A stretch of DNA of 64,000 nt from Calcarisporiella thermophila CBS 279.70 (lineage: Eukaryota; Calcarisporiellomycota): assembly GCF_041956535.1 (NCBI RefSeq), contig NW_027192196.1:985823-1049822 (forward strand), read 5' to 3'. A model generated the notes under the pieces. That model ran no database searches. It saw nothing but the letters and a program-made list of their open reading frames with translations, and had not been told where the DNA came from. Positions 56,040 to 64,000 of the stretch are shown in pieces; positions within the stretch are counted from its first letter, which is position 1, and the number at the start of each line of letters is the position of its first letter. Position numbers and translations under genes: made by a program.

Positions 56040-59000
56040 ATGAATGATCCACCGGTATCTTCGAGCTCAGAAGATATAACCAATCCTAAACCAAGCCCTC
56101 CTAATGATCAACCGCCCGCAACCACTATGCCACATGCGGAAAATGCCAACAGTCATTCGCTATCACCATCGCCAAACCTTGATCGCATGACAAGATCGCA
56201 AATAAAACAGGCGATCATCGATACCATGGCTCCTCAGATACTCGGGTATAACGTCGATGTACGGAATGTCAAGCGCCGGCGAAAAGCAGCCGATGCATTG
56301 GACGGCAACTACTGGAGGAGCTTTAGTTTGCCATCCACGCCATCGAACGCGACACCCGACACGGGCACTGCAAACGGAAACGGCGAGGAAATCCAAATTC
56401 AACGAAGTGATCGTGATTTATCTGCAAGTGATTCATTTAAGAGGCGATCTAAATCACCAAACGTTTCTTTCTCAATTAAGAAAGAAGTTTCATCGACTAC
56501 CAAGCAGGCCATTGAAAATTCCCCATCGTCTCCATTAGCAAAGCGTCGCACTGAAGCCGATTTGTCATCTTCAGGAAAAGCAACAGAATCACACGCCTTA
56601 TCCGCTTCCCCAAATACCCCTACTCCATTCCAAAAAATCAAACGTGGGCCCGGAAGGCCGCGCAAGTATCCTCGACCCGGTGAATCTCCTGTGACCCCTG
56701 TGCCGAACGGAGAAAAGATCAGCTCAGCTCCATCCTCAATGTCTGAAGGTAGCTTAGCAATCTGTCAAACTCTTTTTCCCCAATTATGCTCATACTTGTC
56801 ATTCTTCCTAGGAAAACAAAGTTCTGATCGGAGAAGGACTAATGGGCGACCTGGCTTGAAAAAATCTGCCAAGTCCCCTTATAATATGACTCCTTCGCAA
56901 ATCCCACGAAAGCGTCGAAGACATTCTAGCTCGAAGCACCAACAGGATTCACCCTCGGCTAGCCCAGTAGATTCTATACAAATAGAGGATACACCCACCA
57001 CACCACTGGGCATATTGCGCAACGAATGGGCCCGCGAGCGAGAATCTCAGCTACAAGTTGTATTTAATAATCATGATTCTTTGGTCCGCGAATTGTGTCA
57101 TTTAGAAACGAGCATTAGCATGCTGGAGTACGATCCAGAAGCCATGAAATTAGAGAAAAATGAGAGTGTTTCTCAGGTATTTTGTTTGTTTGATTTATAT
57201 TATCGGACGCATCCGAAAATCATCTTTGCCCTCTCTTTCGTTGCTTACCTTTTTTTATTTCTCTCGCACACATAGTACCTCAAAACATATGATTTATGGT
57301 CCAAGCTTTCCGACCAACTGTTGAATTCATCACAAAATAACAGCAGATTCAGTACACGCCGTTCCGTAAACAGGCATCGGGATTCGCTTGTAAATATGCT
57401 TCGAAAATCAATCAAGCGTGGAGGGCAAGTCTCCAGTGCACCCGTTGAACCATGCTGTCCAGACGAGGCTATTTTCGACCCGTCAGTCCCATTTTTACCC
57501 CCCACACCAATTGCACATCTTGCGGGCAAGAAGAAAGAATTCGGCAGTCTCGAGAAATTGCTTGCTTCGTTCGTGACCTTGGATGAGGAGGAGATGACCC
57601 CCGAGCAAGCCGACGCTATTGCAGAGCGTGAGGCAAGCATACAAAACCGCATAAGTGCGTTGCGGCGCGAGGGTCGCCTGCTAGTACCCATGCGAGCGTT
57701 GAGAACAAGCTCCGAACCAGAGCGCCCCAAAACTCATCGTGACTTCATGTTGGAGCAAACATGCTACTTATCCCACCTGGTGAAGGAGGAAAGGCGGATC
57801 CATATTGCTCGCGCCCGCAAGCAGGCTCGCGCGGTGGAAAGGTACTTTGAAGCCCGACGGACCCAGGGACAACGGGACCGTAAGCTGGAGGAGAAACGCG
57901 TTCGTAAACTGGCCAAGTGGACGGCCGGCGAGGTGAAGAAAAAATGGCGCGAGGTGGAACAAGTATTGCTGGCAAGACACCGTGAGCTACTGCAAGAGGA
58001 ACAAGAGCGAGCCGGAAAGCGCCATCTGAATATGATTCTGGAGCACTCGACCCACATGCTTGGAGTCCAACAGAATGAGCTACGACGTCGCATGCTACTT
58101 GAGTTGAATGGCGATCCGTCGCAGGATGACACGATGCAATCCTCCCCCCTTCTGGAGGAGGATTCGGAATCCGATGAGGCTAGTGCGTTAGAGCCTTCCC
58201 ATAGCGATGACGAACTCCACAACCTCCGCGTTGAGAAAGATATGCCGCTGGAGCAGCTATTAGAGAGATACAGGGACTATATCGATGCTGCTGACGACGA
58301 AGCGACCGATTCCGGAGAGAGCTATCAGACTGAGGTCACGAACGAAGATGCCCCATCCGATAATGACGAGAAATCGAGCGACGAAGAGGCGGAATCACTA
58401 CGAGATGACAAGCTCGACATTGCATCCGTGGAGAATGAGGATTTGGCCGGATCCAACACCAATAATGGAGTGTCTGTAGAAGCACAAGATATCTCTTCCT
58501 CGTTACCAAATAAATCTGCCTCGCCGGAGGCCGCTGCCACTCGCGTACATGATTCACATGCATCCCTTGCCGAATTGACCGCCGAGGATGGCGATTTAGA
58601 TATGGCCGATGCAGAATACCAGATGAATATTGAAAAGGAGGCGCAGGCTGAGAGCGAAGGATCGCTGAGTGCAGCTGAAGCAGATACCGAGGATGATGAG
58701 AAAGAGCTGGGGGGGCTCAATGAGGACGCAAATATCCCCATTGAGCAACTTCTGGAAAAATACGGATATCCTGCTGCTTCCGACGCCTCTATGTCGTCGC
58801 CGAGCGAGTCGGAGATGGAGGAGATATCCATAGAGGAAACAAAATCGGAGGATGGCTCGCCATTGTCGAACGATCTCGACCCCGAGTTCCAGGTGCTCGA
58901 CACTCAACAGGAAGAGTTGCTGGAAGGAGAAAGCTCGATGGACGAGGTGGAGGCAGAGACCGAGGACGATGATGAAGAACTGCGTGGCCTTGCTGACGAT

Positions 59001-62000
59001 GTAGACCTGCCAGTGGAAGAATTGCTGAAGCGATACAACTACGGTGCAGAGTTGGAGGCAAGCGATGCTTCTGGTGAGCTGGAATTAGATGATGGTGGTT
59101 CTGACGGCGAAGAAGTCTCGCTCTCAGAGGTATTATCCACGGACGATAAGTTGGTGGAGCCAGCTACAGGAGAAGAAGAGGCGGAGACTCCAGCCGAAAT
59201 CCTTGAGCCACCCGCGCAGCCACTTGGCCCTGATGCTCAAGATGCCGAACCCAGTGCTGAAAAGGCAACTCCTCGAGTCTGGACCCCTCTAAGCGAGAGG
59301 CTATTATCGCCGGCTGCTGCCTTGTCGGAGCAAAACGAGGCGGACGACTCGGATCGCACTGAAACCGACTGGGGCGATGGGGATAAGGCTTCGCTGGCCG
59401 ATGTGGATATCGATGAGGACAAGGAGTCTATTGTGTCGGCCCGACGAAGCAGAGTAGTGGAGCCCGTGGATAAAAGCTCCCCTAGTGTGGGAGGAGACAG
59501 AGCCCTGGTACAAGCCCCCACGGGAACCACGCTCTCCACCGCTAGCGTCAAGACGAAAGTGCCGTTTTTACTCCGTGGGACTCTGCGTGAATACCAACAT
59601 GTTGGCCTCGACTGGCTGGTCAGTTTGTACTCGGCAGGTATGAATGGGATTTTGGCGGACGAAATGGGTCTCGGAAAAAGTAAGCTCTCTGGAATTCAAT
59701 TAAGCATTGATATTTTTATTAAGTGGACACACTTATTTTTACAGCCATCCAAACAATCGCGCTTCTTGCGCACTTGGCGTGCGAAAAAGGCGTGTGGGGC
59801 CCACATCTGATCGTCGTGCCGACCAGTGTGATGCTAAACTGGGAGATGGAGTTTAAAAAGTGGTGTCCCGGCTTCAAGATCCTCACGTACTACGGCAACC
59901 CGAAAGAGCGCAAGGAGAAAAGGGTGGGCTGGTCGAAAGAGAACACCTTTCACGTATGCATCACGTCGTATCAGCTAGTCCTGCACGACCAGAGCGTCTT
60001 CCGGCGGAAGCAGTGGCACTACCTGATCCTCGATGAAGCACACAACATCAAAAACTTCCGCTCGCAGCGTTGGCAGGTGCTCCTGAACTTCAACTCGCGC
60101 CGCCGCCTGCTGCTCACCGGCACACCGCTGCAGAACAACCTGGTGGAGCTCTGGTCGCTCCTCTATTTCCTCATGCCCAACGGCGTCACCGCGGGCATGC
60201 CGGTCGGGTTCGCAACCATGCGGGAGTTCCAGGAGTGGTTCTCGCACCCCATCGACCGCATGATAGAAAACAACGACGAGATGGACGAGGAGACGCGGTC
60301 GACGATCATTAAACTCCACACGGTGCTGCGGCCGTATCTGCTTCGGCGCCTCAAAATCGACGTGGAGAAGCAGCTTCCCGCCAAGTACGAGCACGTCGTC
60401 TACTGCCGGCTGTCGAAGCGCCAGCGCTTCCTCTACGACGACTTTCTATCGCGCGCCAAAACTCGCGAGACGCTGGCCTCGGGCAACTTCATGTCCATCA
60501 TCAACTGCTTGATGCAGCTACGCAAGGTCTGCAATCATCCCGATCTCTTTGAGGTCCGGCCGATCCTCACCTCCTTCGCGATGCAGCACCCGGTGTTCAA
60601 AGGCTATGAGCACATCGAGCGGCTCGTAAGGAAACGCCTATTGCGGCAATTCGATTTCGTGTGGGAGCGGCCGAACCTGGCCTCGCAGCAGTTGATTCTG
60701 ACGCTCTTGGAGCCCACCCTCTCCGCGGCGGCGGCCCTCGCGTACAACGAGCTCAGCACGGCCCCCCTTTTTAAGGAAGAGATAGCGCGCCACCCGGTCG
60801 CATCGGATGTCGGTACAATGGCGCTATCGGACTCCGCTCGCTACCACGATATCAAGGCCCATTCCCTGTGGCTGGCGGAGAGGTCGCGGCTGGCCACCAG
60901 GTTGCGATGGGAGCGCATGGAGCGATTGAGCAACATGCGCTGCAGCTATCGGCCTATCTACGGGGCAGGTCTAATCGACCTCTGTCGTCGGGTCGGTTCG
61001 AGGCAGGCCGGCCACCCGCCCGTCCTCGAAACCTTGTCGCTGGTGATACCCTATGAGGCGAGGGCGGAGGGGATGGACGAGCTTGTGAAGCAGTACGCCT
61101 TTGTGACCCCGCGTGTCGTCGCACGAACCTCGTCTCCGCTGCTCTCCTCCGGCGGCCTGTTGGACGCGCCCCCCCCGCCCGAGATGCTGATGGAGATGCG
61201 CTCTTGGCGGGATATCTTCCACACGTCCCGCTCACAGCTGCAGATTGCTTTCCCCGACAAGCGGCTCCTCCAGTACGACTGCGGGAAGCTGCAGAAGCTC
61301 GACCTCCTGCTGCGCGAGCTCAAGGCGGGCGACCACCGCGCGCTCATCTTCACGCAGATGACGCGCGTCCTCGACATCCTGGAAATCTTCCTCAACCTCC
61401 ACGGCCACCGGTATCTCCGCCTCGATGGTGCCACCAAGGTGGAACAGCGCCAGATTCTCACCGAGCGGTTCAACAACGACAAGCGCATTCTCTGCTTCAT
61501 CCTCTCCTCGAGATCGGGGGGGCTTGGCATCAATCTCACCGGGGCCGACACGGTCATCTTCTACGACTCCGACTGGAATCCATGCATGGACCGGCAGTGC
61601 CAGGTAAAAAAAAAAACAATCCTCATTTCCTTCGCGCCGATCCCGCCCCTCCTCTGACTCTGAGTGTCTTTTTTTTTCACTATTCGAAATAACAATAGGA
61701 TCGGTGCCACCGTATTGGGCAGACGCGTGACGTCCACATCTATCGGTTTGTTAGCGAGTTCACGATTGAGGAGAACATGCTGCGCAAGGCGAATCAGAAG
61801 CGGATGCTCGACAACGTGGTGATCACGGAGGGATCCTTCACGACCGAGTACTTCCAGAAGATGGACTGGCGCGACATGATTGATCCGGCAAGCCTCCCGC
61901 CGCTGAACAACGAGCCGCAGGCCGAGGGAAAAGAGGAGGCTGGCGGGCTCTCCGCCCTCGAGTACGAGCAGGCGTTGGCCGCGGCCGAGGACGAGGCGGA

Positions 62001-62292
62001 TGCCCAGGCGGCCCGGCTGGCGCGCACGGAGATGGACTTGGATGTGGAGGAGTTTGCGGAGGTGCCGGCGGCGGAGTCGGGGGGCGACCTCCCAGCGAAG
62101 CGGGCAATGGCCACCTCAGACACTTCGACCCCCGCGACGCCCGTCCCCGTGGTGACCCCGTTGGGAGACAAGGAGGAGGAGGAGGTGGAGGTGGAGGTGG
62201 AGGTGGAAGAGGAGGAGGCGCTGGACTCCATTGGGCACATCGAGGACTACATGTTCCGTTTCCTGGAGCGGGAGCTTGGGATGGTGCTCTAA
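56040..62292 (+). CDS. SWR1: Swr1, ATPase of the SWR1 H2A.Z-exchange complex
   Basis: Chromatin remodeler that replaces H2A with H2A.Z in nucleosomes. Exons 56040-56748, 56812-57176, 57276-59679, 59745-61603 and 61699-62292 encode 1976 residues, against about 1500 in budding yeast. The N-terminus is Ser/Pro-rich and has an AT-hook-like [13 protein letters not shown]. The HSA domain (residues 510-630) starts at [19 protein letters not shown] long acidic region with three repeated LL-x-(K/R)Y motifs follows. The Snf2 ATPase has [35 protein letters not shown] (Walker A split by an intron), [10 protein letters not shown] and [11 protein letters not shown] large insert of about 300 residues, typical of the INO80/SWR1 class, precedes helicase-C with [19 protein letters not shown] and [17 protein letters not shown]. 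The acidic C-terminus ends ERELGMVL. Confidence 0.96.
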
Positions 62293-62830
62293 CCGCGGCA
62301 TTGCGTCCCCCTCATGGGATGACGGCCCCTGCACGACCGTTTCTTTTCTCCTTTGATGATACTTTTTCCTTTTTGTTTGGTGTACAGAAAATATTGTTTT
62401 TTTTTCTCCTTTTCCTTGTATTTATTTTTGGGCCCTTTTTTTTTCTTTCTTTCTTTCTTCCACTCTTCTTTCGATATTAAAGATTAATTTACTTATCGCT
62501 TTGCATTTTTTTTCTTAATAATTTAGTACATCTTCACTCGTAGACAAAACCTAAAGACGACTACCCATGATCTCCGGATAGGAATCCATCACGCTGGGTA
62601 TGCTGGCCTGCGCCTGCAGTAGCTGCCGGCGGAGAAGGAACGAATCGCTTACAGAAAGAGCATTCACTATCATTTAACATTGCAGAATGGAAAAATAAAA
62701 AAAAAAAAAAAGAAGGGGAAAAAAACGCACAAAAACAAACATTAATAGAAATACATTAGATTAAGCTTGGAGGGAAATTGACACAGAAATGCATTGAGAG
62801 AGAATAGGGAGTTGCTTTTTTATGGTGTCC
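62293..62830. other. Convergent 3' spacer after SWR1
   Basis: T-rich DNA to about 62510, then A-rich toward 62715, fitting 3' ends arriving from both sides. No coding region is supported. Confidence 0.6.
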
Positions 62831-64000
62831 TCAAGTCGACTCTTGAGGCGATGGATATGCGTCCGATTTTGTCTCGTCTTTTTGCGACCAACTCTTCGGC
62901 TCGGCGGCCGGCCCCTTCGCTCCCGCGGTGGCCTCCGCCCCCGTCGCCTCGGTCCCCCCCTCCTCTCCCTCCTTCTCCTCCCGAGCAGCGGCATAGGAAA
63001 ACTTGAGCGGGAACTGCTCCCACTCGGGCCACAACTTGTCTAGCACGCCCCGCATCCACTTCACCAGCCCGCCCACCTGCTCCCATTGGATCACCGGACC
63101 AGCCGTCAGTGTCCCAACCAGCTTCGCCAGGTTGTGGACCGCCTCCTTCCGGAGCGGGGCGAAGTGCTCCGCGAGGTGGGCGTGGATCTGCGACGCCACC
63201 ACCACGGTGGCAAACATGCGCGAGAACTTGCACCAGGCGCCCTGGCGGGCGAGCTCCTGCAGCAGATCCACGATCTCTACCGCGCTCTTGCGGCACTCGC
63301 GCACGGCGATCTTGACCAGCTGCCTCATCAGCGGGGTGTCAGTGCGCGGGGACGGGTAAATCTTGAGAAACCGCAGCCAGAGCTGGCCCCAGAACGCAAA
63401 AAGTTGGCCGCGCACGATATATCCTCCCAGGGCGGCCCCTCGTTGATCCACCGGGAGCGCAGCGGGGTGTGGTATTGCTTGAAGACGACGGTCGCCCGCA
63501 TGAGGGAATCGAGGACCTCGGGGTCGGGGGAGGAAAGATCCACCTGAGGCAGCTCGAAGAGCTCCGAGAGTGCGCGCGCGTTCTCGACCACATAGCGCTG
63601 CAGGGGGGAGGGGGGAGAGAAAGAGAAACAGAAAGAGTCAGTCCAATGCCGTGGCGAAACCAGTGCAGCGCATACTGTACCATAGTGCGTTGGGAACCTT
63701 CGTCCTCGCTTGGCAATGGGATGGGGATGGCGGCGTTCTTGATGGCAGCGTAGTGGATGACTGGAGTTTTGACGCCGTACACCGCTAGGCACATATCTGC
63801 CAGGCACAGCCCCCACCTAAAGAGACAGGGTTAGAGCGGCAAGCAAAGAGGGCGGGGCTTCCCGTCGCCTCCCTCCCTCGGCTTAAAGGGCAACCCATTC
63901 TTACCAGATGCGCTTGTGTTTCTCCCGCTGCAGCGTGTTCTCCTTGTTCCCCTCCAGGTGCATGCCCAGCTCCTGAGCCATGCGGATGGCAAGCTCCAGG
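62831..64000 (-). CDS. Fungal_trans-type transcription regulator, partial, with apparent frameshift
   Basis: C-terminal part of a fungal zinc-cluster-type regulator; the 5' end lies beyond the window. Readable exons run from 64000 to 63905, 63816-63681 and from 63597 onward. The Fungal_trans domain shows LELAIRMAQELGMHLEGNKE, KHKRIWWGLCLADMCLAVYG and AAIPIPLPSEDEG. Downstream, LFAFWGQLWLRFLKIYP, RECRKSAVEIVDLLQEL and FATVVVASQIHAHLAEH match the second half of the usual fold. Between these parts the frame changes by one base near 63417-63432 with no acceptable intron, so the gene is either broken or contains an assembly error. The tail is Glu/Ala/Lys-rich and ends SPQEST. No DNA-binding domain is within view. 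Confidence 0.75.

Noticed and set aside
1-64000. CRISPR array, prophage, transposon, tRNA or rRNA genes
   Set aside because: I saw no regularly spaced repeats, integrase, transposase or reverse transcriptase motifs, or tRNA-like arms. A dedicated tRNA scan was not possible.

Overview
The window is nuclear DNA of a fungus. Nearly every protein gene is split by short spliceosomal introns, mostly 45-120 bp, with GT-AG ends and several TACTAAC or CTAAC-like branch points. Several genes are fungal in type: a Zn2Cys6 regulator, a Fungal_trans-type regulator, a Pho85-type cyclin, a VNX1-like exchanger, Vta1 and a TALE homeobox gene. A TMX-type transmembrane thioredoxin and a NIPSNAP protein, together with the intron density, make an early-diverging (non-Dikarya) fungus my best guess. 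That placement is inference. Exon coordinates were worked out by hand from splice motifs, reading frame and family similarity; in every complete multi-exon gene the summed exon length is a multiple of three.

Left part (1-33.9 kb): G+C-rich by eye, with long gaps between genes that carry purine tracts, G-runs and microsatellites. In order it holds AMP deaminase (-), a small unknown protein (-), sphingosine-1-phosphate lyase (+), a 97-aa unknown (-), a CNNM/Mam3 membrane protein (-), an F-box protein (-), a 701-bp assembly gap in a GA repeat, an Erv2-like sulfhydryl oxidase (+), a Pcl cyclin (+), a Cks1-type CDK subunit with very acidic extensions (-), a secreted LPMO/BIM1-like protein with a charged repeat tail (-), a Zn2Cys6 regulator (-), a PH-domain protein (-) and a TALE homeobox regulator (+).

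Right part (33.9-62.3 kb): a compact, intron-rich, more A+T-rich housekeeping block. It holds Vta1 (-), a TMX thioredoxin (+), La protein (+), SUMO (-), Sec31 (+), ribosomal protein eL15 (-), a CLC chloride/proton exchanger (-), NIPSNAP (+), a VNX1-like cation/proton exchanger (-) and the Swr1 remodeler (+). Genes alternate so that neighbours share divergent promoters of 160-620 bp or face each other tail to tail. A regulator fragment (-) with an apparent one-base frameshift runs off the right edge.

Genes with related roles include the cyclin/Cks1 convergent pair (CDK control), Vta1 and Sec31 (vesicle and endosome traffic), CLC and VNX1 (proton-coupled ion exchange in endomembranes) and TMX and Erv2-like (ER thiol chemistry). 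I found no CRISPR array, tRNA, rRNA, transposon or obvious biosynthetic cluster. The unusual material is structural: 7-, 12- and 14-nt coding exons, a probable GC-AG intron, rebuilt protein tails and repeated short motifs.
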